A stretch of 64,000 bases of DNA from Trichopria drosophilae (Eukaryota; Arthropoda; Insecta; Hymenoptera; Diapriidae): assembly GCA_030407085.1 (NCBI GenBank), contig CM059582.1, forward strand, positions 20,379,501 through 20,443,500, in the 5' to 3' direction. The first letter of the stretch is position 1. Each line of letters starts with the position of its first letter. This document shows positions 11,881 through 23,700 of the stretch, one piece after another. A program made the translations under genes and the position numbers. The notes beneath the pieces are model-generated. The model saw only the letters and a list, made by a program, of their open reading frames with translations, was not told the origin of the DNA and searched no databases.

Positions 11881-14800
11881 TTTATATTGTAAATTGACGA
11901 TAAATTTGGATTACATGGAAGGAAAGATATAGTTGGTTTTATTATCCAAATAGTGTAATTTGTCGAGATCACTCTCTGGATAATTAGTAAAAATAACTAA
12001 AAACGATGTAGGTAGGAGCCTTATCCCTCTCTCTATAATTAGTAGTTCCAACCATTTCATTTTGTCAATTTAATTTTCCATTCATTGCTATGCCATAGCT
12101 GAACTATATTCTGCAAAAAAGGAAAAATATTAATGGCTTTTATATAATTGTATAGAAAATCTATTTTAAGCAGATTTTACCTATAATACGAAACAAATTA
12201 AAATTATATGATGTTTATTTCCAATAAAAGTTTGTACAATTTTCTTGTTTTTACAATTGATTTTATCTCATATTCAAGAAATAATTTTTGAATGTCATTT
12301 TTAATGATTTCTTAGTAAGCAACGAAGCCTTATTTAAAGCAAAATGTAATTTTTACAATTTTCATAATTTTTAATAAATCTCACAATTTATAATTAAGGT
12401 CTCTTCCGGAATCCCTATCTTTCATTTTTTTGACAAAAAATGATTTGTTTATATTGTAAAAGTTGTTCTTTATTTATAAATAATTCATATATTTATATAT
12501 ATTTATACCTAAATTAAATGATCCGGACGACGTACAGATTTAAAATATTATTTGTACTTTTATGTAAAGTATCAAAATATGTCCAAAAAGTAATAACTTT
12601 TAGTATCTATATAGTAGATAGAGCACTAATACGTTTTTTAGTTGGTTTTACTATTTAGATAGTCAATTAATGTCGTCTTGGCGAACTAATTTTGCCTGAT
12701 CGCTATTTAGATATTTAGTCAAATTAATTATGATCGATGACTGCTTGTAATTCTATATCTCGTTAGTGGATCCAATTATTTTATTTTTTCAGTGTAGATA
12801 AAACACAATGATTTTTAATTTACGTATTATTATTACAGCAATATTTTTTTTTGCTAAAAACCTATTCCTTTCTAAGTTTATTTAGTCTTAAAAATTTTGA
12901 TCTCTAGACATTTCTTTGTAAGATCAGTTTCTGAATTGACACAGTATTAACAAATATTGCTTCATTCGATTTTAAATAGAATAAAATTTACACAAATCAA
13001 TATTTTAGCCAAACTTAAAAATGCATAGCTACTTGAATAATTAAATAATTGCTCGAATTTACATTTATTAAAATATGACAAGATTTGCATGACAACGCAA
13101 ACTGTTATAAAATTTAAAAGAAATGTTGATAATGGTCAATAGCATTCCTTAAATGAGATGTCTTTTATATCTATAATTCAATTTCCATTCTAAAAAGTAA
13201 ATTCAAAAGTTCTGATATAAATAATAAACAATACAATAAAAAATGTCAATAAAACATCTCCAAATTGATTAGAAGTGAACATTCAATTTGGGGAAATGAT
13301 TGACACATTTTTCTACAAATCTTTGAAATAGATATTTTATAAGGTGTAGAAATCAGGAAGAATGGACCTTAAATTCAGATACAATTTTATATTAAACGCG
13401 AGGAAACATCGATGATTGCATAAGATTGAGATTAAAGGAAGTAAAATGTACGCAATATTTAACGTCAAAATGATTACTGAATATAAAATGCATATTAAAT
13501 TTAATTACATTAAGATAATCGATAATGAAAACAAGTACTAATATCAGTACAGCACATAAAAGTCAAAATAATCAGTTAGGGAGACAATTTTTTATAAACA
13601 CCATCTATAATTAAGTTTAGGTTGAGGTTCTTTTTTATTACGAAACAAATTACATTGGTATGTGCGTTTATAGGTAAAATTGTCTTTATTGCAGTGTTTA
13701 ATTTATATTAAATTAATTCAATGTATTTGTGACGCCACCATATTGTAATCTTCAATAAAAAACGCGTCATCGCACATATTTGATTAGGAACCATTAAAAG
13801 AATTTACCAATCTAAATATATATTAAATTGATGCACAGAAAAGTGAATTACCGCGTCCTTGTACATTACATGGATTAATTTATCGAATATTATGCCTTAT
13901 CGATTAAAACAGATTTCTGAGTCTTTCGCGATGGCACGTACCAGATAACGATATCTCCCTTTTCCGTACAATGAATCTTGAATTAGAAAAAAATGCTTTA
14001 TGACATACCGAATCAATTCAGGCCGTGATAAGATTTGTAAACAATATATATACATAGGTAATTTTATTATCAATATGCTTCAGCAGTTATCAATTTAAAT
14101 TGCAGTATTTAATAGGCCAAATTTATATTTAAAACATATTTGCCTTCACTTAATATGTTTTAAATTAATGAATACTTATTTTAACACAAAACGAATGTAT
14201 ATTCATAATAGGACAGAATTTCTTCACAAATAAAACCAAATTTTGTGAATCACGTATAGATTATCACATTCCATCCTGTTATCGTTTTCCGTATACTATA
14301 TTTATGGCTTTTCCGGGCAAGTGTTTGTAGTTCAATCGTAAATTTATAAACGATGTGCTATCATATTTTCCTTAAAATTTTATTTTGGTAAGAAGTAATA
14401 ATAAATTTCATACGTATTTTTAATATTCCATCATTTTTAAGACGAAATTATCTGTTTTTCTACATTGGAGGACAATGAAATAGATATAAGACGAATATAT
14501 AGTTTAGAGATCTTGCAAATTTCAATCTGCAGTTTCATCAGTATTTTCCAGAGAAGTACAGCATATGCAAATAATTGAACATTGCTCAGTTTATCCTGGC
14601 GTGGAAAATGCAACGCTGACTACGTACTGATAGGCCAGTTCGCGAGTGTTTTCTTAACGAGAATGTGAGATATGCACTTTTAAAAATAACAACTACTTAC
14701 AAAAAGAATAGAATCAAGAAAAAAGTCATTTTAAAAAGAGATTGTAAGAGCAAACTGTCGATTAAACAAAAATCTAATAGTTTATCAATATCCCAGTTCT

Positions 14801-15529
14801 TTGAAACATTGATACCTAAATAAAAATTGATATCTATTTAATAATTGCAGATTCTAAATATGCATATTCCGTTTTAGAGAATCTTCATCCTAATGTATTT
14901 CAATAAAGGTTAAGCAAGAAATTTGAATTGTCCAACCTATTTATAAATTGTAATAAGATAATTTTCTACAAATTATGCACAGAAAAAGAGTTATTTAGTC
15001 CAACAAATAAGTAGTTAAGGTGTTTTATTGTTTTGTTATATTCATTTAATTGTGTTCGTTTACTTTTAGTACGCATGTTGTAAATGCTATGTTTAATTCT
15101 ATCCATTGGAATACCTACTCTGTCTGGGCCATTACACCGCAAATATGAGTTTTAAACACATTAAATAACTAACTAAGTAGCTAGGTCGACTTATTAGCTT
15201 ATGAAGACGTACTATCTATGTATTTGTTGGTTTAGCAAATCTTTTTTTTTGCGCATATTCGCGAAATGATCTTAATAGATAAACCATACTCTGTAAGGAA
15301 CAAAAATTATAAAACTGTTTTGAATAATTTGATGCAAAGTTGCAATAAATGAACAATTCGTCTATGAATTCCTTTTAAACAGTAAATCGATTTTTAATAG
15401 TTATGATGAAAATGACCTTTGTATCGATTTTAATGACCCAAAGAAAATAAGAATTAAAGATTTATTACATAATTATTCCAATAATTCAATATTCAATTTT
15501 CATACAAAACTAAAAAATAAAGGGTTCCG

Positions 15530-15715
15530 CCTATTGCTGATTACAAATCCGTATAGTAGAATTATCAAAATTAAAAATGGCTGATCCAAATTTAGACAAA
15601 TTGCAAATGGCGTATCTAGTACATGGTGATATTTTGGAACCGCCATTTTTAATTCACACCGATACAACGAAAAACTCCGATTACGCAACTTTTTTTGTTG
15701 ATTTCCTTCACCATT
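15530..15715. repeat. Small foldback carrying the ATGGCGGATCC-type motif
   Basis: It contains GCTGATTACAAATCCG and AAATGGCTGATCC on one strand and GAACCGCCATTTTTAATTC in the other orientation. This is a diverged copy of a motif family repeated at 28.7, 39.3, 40.5-41.0, 46.3, 53.6, 57.4-58.0, 58.9 and 62.8-63.0 kb. Confidence 0.45.
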
Positions 15716-16481
15716 TTTAGTTTTTTAAATTTAAGGGTAGATTCGTAATCAGTAACTTAGTAGACAATTCTAAATATTTCAAATGTATGCTAGAAAAGGT
15801 TAAAATAATTTACGTTTCTAATCAATCTGTAAATTTATTTTCTTCTGAAGGCAATTGATATAAGGAATAAATTGTAAAATTTCTAGTCTCATCTACGCAA
15901 ATTGATAATCATTGCAGCTTCGATTTAACCTACATCCAGACGCATCGATACTATTCCTTACATGACTGCGGCAAATGTAAGACAGCCGTGCCTTTTTCGA
16001 TTAAGGGAGAAAGCAACCTGCATTTTCCCGAGAGAAATACAAGTCTAGTATCAGCTGCGGAGGCGTTACCTTTATTCGCGTGCGCTCATTGTGCAATTGC
16101 TTTTTTCGCGATTATCTGGGCGAAGCTTTTAGAAACTGTTTCGGGGAAAATAAAACTACCGACGAAGCGAGTCTTCACCGAGGGAAGTAAAATAATACGA
16201 AGCCCAGCCTGTTTTTCAAACTTGTTACCCTACGAACACGAGTCTGGTATTGTTACTGGAGCAGGTGTGATAAAAATAAACGATGTATAAAGTAGTTTAC
16301 TAGTAAAAGCTAAATTCGTTTGTAATACGTGATTTTTTCCAATGTTGTTGATCAAAAACGAAACATAATTATATCACCATGTATATATTTAATGCAGATG
16401 ATATATTCAGTTTCATTAATATCGGTTTAGTGTTTTTATTTGAAAAATTAAAAAAAATGTTCCGTATATGATTTTAACATA

Positions 16482-16728
16482 CAGTAAAACCTCGCTTGTA
16501 CGACATGATCGATCCACTACGACTCAACAAAAATTCGATTGGCTCCTTTCCTTGCAATTGCAATGAATCAGAGCGTTCTACGCAGTGGATAGATAGTAGG
16601 GAGGGAGGAGGGTCGATAGTGGAGGGGGATCCCGCCCACTGTCGATTAAGCGAGGTCGGGGGGGGGGGGTTCTCGCCCACTGTCGATTAAACGAGGTCCA
16701 GCATTGTCGACCAAGCGCGGTTGTACTG
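16482..16728. mobile_element. Tigger/pogo-like MITE
   Basis: The left end CAGTAAAACCTCGCTTGTAC and the complement of the right end, CAGTACAACCGCGCTTGGTC, match at about 19 of 23 terminal positions. TA precedes the left end; GA follows the right, so the target duplication is imperfect. CAGTA followed by AACCTCG is typical of pogo/Tigger termini. Inside are two direct copies of CCCACTGTCGATTAA joined to CGAGGTC, and a run of G near 16660. No transposase frame is present. Confidence 0.7.
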
Positions 16729-16739
16729 GAAATGTTTAA

Positions 16740-19700
16740 AAATATTGTTAATCAACATATTATTTCTTCAAAAGTAATCGCGTTAGACAGATGCTGATCG
16801 ATCAATCGATATGTCAGAAGACAAAACGTGGAACTAAAATTTAATAGGCGACCTTTTTGTGAGGTTCATCGCACAGATTCTCCATACAATTCTAAATATA
16901 GAGCACATTTTATAGATGAAAAGGTTGAAATTGATGAAGAAAACGAATTTGAAAGCTTCAAGAAGAAAATAATTTAAACGTCCAAATGCCCGCATCTCGC
17001 CCAAGGAAGCTCCTCAGGAGCTCCTGAGGACATCTTGAAAAGGGCTGGTGTTGCATAGGATATAATTTAGAAATACTGAGAAGAAAAAATAACCGAAAAA
17101 AAATATAATCATAGGAACTTCTGCTTTTATTTTAATATTACTATTTTTATATTTTTACTAACTTATTAAGGGGAGGATCCCGGTAGAAAATCGTCCATTT
17201 AAAACGATCGTTAAAAAAATACCGAAAATGATCTCTTCAGTAATTTATAACGAGGAATTCAATGGTAATATAATAACAAAAATATTTTTTGTCGAATAAA
17301 AATGGAACTTTCTAAATTAGAAAAATGAAATAACATTTTTTCCAAATAATAAATTTTTTGTCCAACAAAAATTTAATGGTAATAAAAATTTGATACACTT
17401 TTTATCGTGGTACCGCTTAATTCGTCGTCAAAAGTTACAAAAGAAATAATGCGACTGTATATTTTTTTATATATACATAAAGGAAACGCGAAACATTAAA
17501 TCTAATGGGTGTTTTATTACAAAATGATATCCTCAAAAGTTGTTAATTTTCTAAGAAGTGAGAACAAAATTTTGTTACATTCTTTTTTTTGCAAATATCT
17601 TTGTTGGTATTGATTTTACGACAAAATTTCATATAAACAAAATAAAAGCTTACAAAATTGTCAAATATTATCAAATATAATATATCCAATATTTACTATT
17701 TCAGTTCAAAACCGATTTTTCAAAAAAAATTTGCACGCTTGTTTTTACAACAAAATCGTAATTGTAGTTTTTTTTACGAATTTTGACTTGTTTGCAAGAA
17801 ACTTTGAACGGCTATAACTTTTGAAAATTAATCGCAGAAACTCCAACCGATGCTCATTTTACAGATAATTTCATCCTTTTCATAGCTCGTTAGATACTAT
17901 ACTGTCTCTTGTAGCCAAAACATACTCATTTACACAAAAATAAATGAAAATAACAATTTTTCGTATTTTCTTTTCGACCATCTTGGATTTATGATCACAA
18001 TGATATTTTTATTAAACATATACATAGAATCAAAAATTCATTATCTACAACTTTTATCCTATGCACTTTTTAAAAAAAAAGTTCCGATTGTGCGATAATT
18101 TGTTTTTTAAACGTTCATATCTCCGTAAATTTTGAATGTACAGTATTACATGAGTAATATCTCCAGCTTCAATTTTTGTTTGTTTCTTTTTTTCGTTTAA
18201 AGTAATATTTTTCGAGTTATTGCAGAAATTCTAATTTTTGGTCACATTTTCCCCCACAAGTTCCCTTGTATGGATAGGGACTTTTGAGATAGTAAAAAGT
18301 ACGACAAGATAAGCCTGTTTCCAAATTTTCATCCCGCTACTAATTTTTTAATCCAAATTTCCCTCATTTTACCTGGCCATATATAGAAAATGGGTTTCAT
18401 TTCCACAATTTTATTGTATGGGTGCTGACTGATTACTTCAACACAGCGATTCCCAAAATAGTGTTCTAATTGATACTGGCTCCCAAAATGGTCAGGACGC
18501 TTAAACTCAAAAGCTATGAGTCTTACGAACAAATGCTGATAGCGAAGTCTTTAAAACTCAGAGATAATATTGATGCAACAACAACATATTTGATACGGCA
18601 ATAATTTCTAACGAATATTGCGAAATATCGTGAATTTCGTAAAATTAACAAAAAATGTTTTTGTGCGTTTACTTGCATTTCCTGTGGCGATTATAACTCT
18701 CGTCATAATATTAGTAACTTTATTTGCAATGATTACCTTTCGATAATAACTAGTACTCTTGAAAAGATGGAACAAATTTGTAAGCCAGTAGACAACACTG
18801 CTAATTATTAATTTGTAGATCAACGCCGTTGTGTTTTAATTCTCTAACAAAAAATATCATCTATTAATATCTTGTATAATTTAATGTAATTTACGAAGAT
18901 GAAACATTATTTTTAGCCAAACAACAAAAATTAAATATAGGAAACGAAAAGTTGAAGGAACATAAAAAATTATATAGCAAAGGAAATTTAAAGAAATATT
19001 AAATAAAAGGAAAGATTGAATAAAATTTCAAATTTTGAGGATAATAGAAAATTAATCTTTTAACAATAAAATGTTGCTTAAATTAAAGCTCTCCAAAATC
19101 CTCGTTTTCTGTATTTAATTTTGTTTAAAGCAAAACAAGTAAAAAAAATAAAGTTGTCACGAAATACTAATTAAATCGTCTTGTGCTCAATTCAAGTTGG
19201 AATTGTAATGTACTTTCAAAAAATGTTTTCGGACGTTCTCTTCAATAATCAAAAAATTGTCCTAAAATTTGTAGAATAAAAAATATATTAAATTTTATCA
19301 ACATCACTTAAAACTTCATTAATATTACGTGTAAAGTATGATTTATGTAATTATTATTTAATAAGACTTTATCATTCCATATTACATTTTAAATGGTCGA
19401 AAACTCGTGAATTATTATCATATAAAAAAATCTTCATTCAAAAAGAGAATATTATTAGAAGTTCAACTCGTGCAACAAAAATTAACAAAAAAAGCTCAGG
19501 AATCGACTACTGAAAGTGGTCGTAAATAATTCAGTATCTAATGATCTTCATTTGCTGTAACAGGTTATGCAAAACCTTGTGTGACATGCAGTTCTGCAAC
19601 TCAATATTGGCTCTCTTATAATCGTTGATTTACCATCCGTGACTATAGAATAAACGGACTTGAGTAAAACTTTGAACGCAACCCATTACAGGAGCTACTC

Positions 19701-20740
19701 TGTCGCTCGCGATAAAATGTCATGAAACATACCCTACCCATAAAAGGTTAATTTCGTCTGCATCTCTTTTTTTAATGGTTTTCACAAGAAAGTCATCAGC
19801 GAGAAGTACGTTGCACCCAAATACAAGCGAGCAAGTAGCAAAAACAATGTCAACTCAATCTCGACATTTAATCAAAATAACGAATGGGCCACGTAAAGAT
19901 GGCACGTACAAGATAATCGGCGAGGTTTCAGAGATCCGCGCGATAATCGTTAAATCATATCTCGTTTCAGAACATTCACTGATATAATTTAATTTAAAGC
20001 CTCTGACAGCCTCAATAAAACAACAAAACTACAATTCAGTGACTAATCGAATAATTTATTAGCTACCAGGAACAAACCAATTATCAAAACTTGATAAATT
20101 TTTTTTCAAAGGGCAAAGTTAGGAATTCCATTCCAACAAATGAATGAATATCAGAACCCGACATCAAATCAGAAGTAGTAGTTACTTCTGTGAAATGAAC
20201 CATCGATTGTCGGTCGTCTACTTAAGTCTAAGAAGCTTACGAACTGGAAGGTTGATATCTAATGTTCTAAGTTTGCAAGACAGTATTATACCCCATACTA
20301 TTAAGGTTATGTGTACCACGATTCCAATTTTTAAAACTGCAATATTAGGATATTTATTAAAAGCCGACAGTTCATAATGTGTCTTTCTTGTAACGCCCAC
20401 ATTTTTTATCGTATAGTTTGATAATAGTTGAGGAAAAATTTTCCACTTAGTGCTATCTCACATAATTGAACACATTCCACGCTATTAATTTCCAAATTTA
20501 TTAATGCTAAAGAAAGAAAGAATATTTGTAACAATATATTCAAATTGCACATTATTGATTGAATTACTATATTATGTTGTGAACTTAAAAATGTCAAGCG
20601 TCTATGCGTTCGGCGTTAAAGTAACCCATAATTTATAGATTTTTTTTTTGGTATAAAGGCGATACCGAGCAAGAATTGTCCACAGTCGAGTGATAAGGAC
20701 GACGAAGGCAAGTACGTGTTATCGGGTAGGCCAATCGCAA
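16740..20740. other. Intergenic upstream of gene A
   Basis: No supported exons. A 51-codon frame with an acidic/lysine-rich end closes at about 16976 but cannot be assigned. A perfect 20-bp palindrome sits at 17011-17030. A 70-codon ATG frame at 19775-19987 has no recognisable domain and is not called. The remainder is AT-rich. Confidence 0.4.
17011..17030. repeat. Perfect 20-bp palindrome
   Basis: TCCTCAGGAGCTCCTGAGGA equals its own reverse complement. A diverged form (CTCCTGAGGAGCTC followed by TTAAGGTCATCC) occurs near 46583-46608 with similar downstream words, which suggests a fragment of a dispersed repeat rather than a protein-binding operator. Confidence 0.6.
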
Positions 20741-20748
20741 TATAAAAG
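20741..20748 (+). promoter_or_regulatory. TATA box of gene A
   Basis: TATAAAAG lies 54 bp upstream of the gene A start codon. An initiator-like TCATTA at 20770-20775 is about 30 bp downstream, the expected TATA-to-start spacing. That would give a 5' untranslated leader of only about 23 nt. Confidence 0.6.
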
Positions 20749-20794
20749 AAGTGAATACTGGGATCTCGTTCATTAAAATAACTGTGGCCTCGAA

Positions 20795-23700
20795 ATGACG
20801 CACTTGGTGGTGCCGCTGTTCTTCTTGGCTGCATTGGCTACTGTGGGATTCGCCCAGACTTGTAAGTACATAAATATCCACATCCCCTCTACTTTAAAAA
20901 TCAACCCATTCTTGTTTCACTGTATTAACGAAGTACTGCTGCTAAAATTTACATTTAATTCTTTCGTCACACTTCAAGCATGAAAAAATTTGATTAAAAT
21001 AGATTGAAAATCGGTTTTGATTAGTTATTTCCACTTTTTTCTAAAATATTTTAGACTACCCGTATACCGTAGTACAATAAAACACACATGTATTATCTGT
21101 TTAGTTCAATTAATTGGAAGCGTCGACAGAGACCTGTATTTTCCATTGCCCATCGCTACTAATCGTATAAAAGACGAAATTGTGCATATAAATGGAAACG
21201 AGACGTACAGTGTATTGAATGATAACTATTATGGCAATTATAGCTATAATTATAATTTAGGAATAGATGGCAATGTCGTGTATATCAAATATTTATCTGA
21301 AAATGAAGCTGGAAATTGGACAATCGGCGTCACATTATATCCTGAGCATAAAAAAACAGCCGGTGACAGCAGTTACAGTAGCACGGAGAAAAAAAATGAG
21401 AAACTCATCTGGATATATTTTCATTTTAACGTAACGGTACATAAGGTCGGTTATCATAGTTTAACACCACTATATGCAGCAGTGTAATTCAATTTACTCA
21501 AACCTTGATTTATAAATTACAGGAAATTGAGGAATTAAAAACTTCCCCATCATCCCATTTTCAGGTATTTCCACAGAAAACAGTGACAGTACAATTTCCT
21601 GAACCTGTAGAGAATATCTCACAATGTTTCCTTCATGATAATCAGGTATTTCCTTAGGATATTCTTTTAAAAATACAACAAACATATTCTTAATTCATAT
21701 TATTGTGTTTTAGAAACAATTGATTAACTTAAACGCGACTGAATTAGAAAACATAGAGCCAGTTGGAGAGTGTGGCGTTAAATTGCACATCACCAAATCA
21801 TCCGGTGGTTTGTGGTACTTAATCGCACACAAAAAAGATAATAAAATAAAACGCGCTGAGTTTAAAATAAACGTTTTGGATCCTGAAAAATATACACCTG
21901 AACACGTAAGTTTTGAAAATTGATGAAAATCTTTTGATATAAACAAACATAGCTAAAACAGATAATGCACGACGGAAGAAGCATACTTTTTTAAGATTTA
22001 AATGCAAGAAAATGAAAAATTGCATTTTTGAGGTGCAATATCGATTTTGTGCACACATGTGTTTCAAATTAAAAGACAAAAATTTACAACCTTCCGACGA
22101 GAAAAAATATTTTCATTACGAGGAACAATAAAATACATTACTTTTTCAGGGTGAACGTCGTATTAAACTTGGAGAAAAAAATTACGCTCTAAGATTAAAA
22201 AAAAATGCGTATGATGTTATAAATTGTGAACTTGAAGATCCGCATGGATTAAAATATGGCGTCCAACCGAAAGAGTGCGAGCACGTGATACGGACTGTCA
22301 CACATTACCACGAAGGAGTTTGGAAAGCAACTTATGCAATAAAGGGTTTAGAACACTTGATAGAAGACACCATCTACGTCCACGTTCAGGGTATGTTATT
22401 TAGTCATTTAAAAATGAACAAAAATTTTATACTAAAATTGATAAAAAGATAATATTATTAGTTAAATATTCTATATACTAAAATTGTAACGAGTAAACAT
22501 AACAAATTAAAGTTGCTCCTTTCTTTCCTTGTATTGTATTTAATTATAATTTCAAAACATACATAATTCTTATATTGTATGATTGGCAAATATATTTCAG
22601 CATTCTTTTTTTGGGTGCAGCTCAACAACCCGACAAATCACAAAACAGACACTTCCAAAAGCCGATATTCAGAAACCAGACATTTCAAAACACAGACGTT
22701 CAAAACTCAGACATTTCAAAATGTACATATTCTGAAGATATAATTAATGATTGAATTCTAAGTGTGCCAAATAAATAACACGTGGGTCAAACTGATTTGG
22801 CCTTCATGTGACCTACAAAATTAATCCCTTGGTCAAAAATTTCTGACCTTGAAATGACCTTAGAGCTCAAGGGTGAAGACCTGAGATCATTTTTTTAATG
22901 TAGTGTGGTTTTTGAATGTCTGCATTTAATGTCGGGTTTTGGAAGTGTCTGTTTTTTTATTTCTCGGGGTTTTGAGGTGCACCCGTTTTTTAAAATATTT
23001 TTAAAATGGAGACCTTTATGTCCAAAACATTTTGAGATCGTTTTTTCTAATATCGCATTTAAAATTTGCAAAATCTGATATTCAAATAATTTTTTTTGTT
23101 TCAAAAATATTCTAAAAAACACTTTTGAGCATCAGGTTTGGTTCTAAATACAATTTTCTCTATAGTAACAGTCCCTTTCTCTTAAAGCATTTAAAATAGA
23201 TTATTTAGCGTTAAGGATAATTTATTCATTTTCCGGATATTCCAGAACCAAAATTAGATTCGATTGTCCATTTCAATATGGAGGCGTGTTACTTAATATT
23301 TTTTATTTTGGATATATAATCAAGATATTTGTAATGTATCATTTATCATTTTATGCGGTATCGAGCATCAAATTTGAAAATTGGAAATCAGTTTGGAAAA
23401 CACAACACGTCGAACAGAATATGTAAAATTTCGTATACTTTATATGTACTTCTTTTCTTTTCAGTAAAATATTAAAAAACAAATTCAAAAATTTACAAAT
23501 TCTTCCGGCTTTTAGGGCGGTCTTTCGATTAGCGTACTCATAATTGCATTTGAATGATTCCAAAACTCAACTATAAAAATTTTATTTTTACCTCGAATTA
23601 ACCTAACCTCTTCAAAACTATTGTAATATGATAATATATAATGAATTTCTATTGCTATTTTACAAAAAAAGTTTCAGGTTCTCTGATCGCACGTTTGAAA

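Larger units (their letters stand above)
10070..16481. other. Intergenic, no gene seen
   Basis: AT-rich and without supported coding exons. It holds the foldback at 11601-11880 and the small foldback at 15530-15715. A GC-richer patch at 15960-16290 is open in one frame for about 100 codons, but has no ATG and no family resemblance, so it is not called. Confidence 0.45.

Noticed and set aside
15988..16290. 100-codon open frame
   Set aside because: It has no ATG start, no recognisable domain and no matching splice sites or neighbours; the composition change alone can explain it.
19775..19987. 70-codon ATG frame about 800 bp upstream of gene A
   Set aside because: Short, with no signal peptide or domain, and not connected to gene A by frame; the gene A TATA box lies downstream of it.
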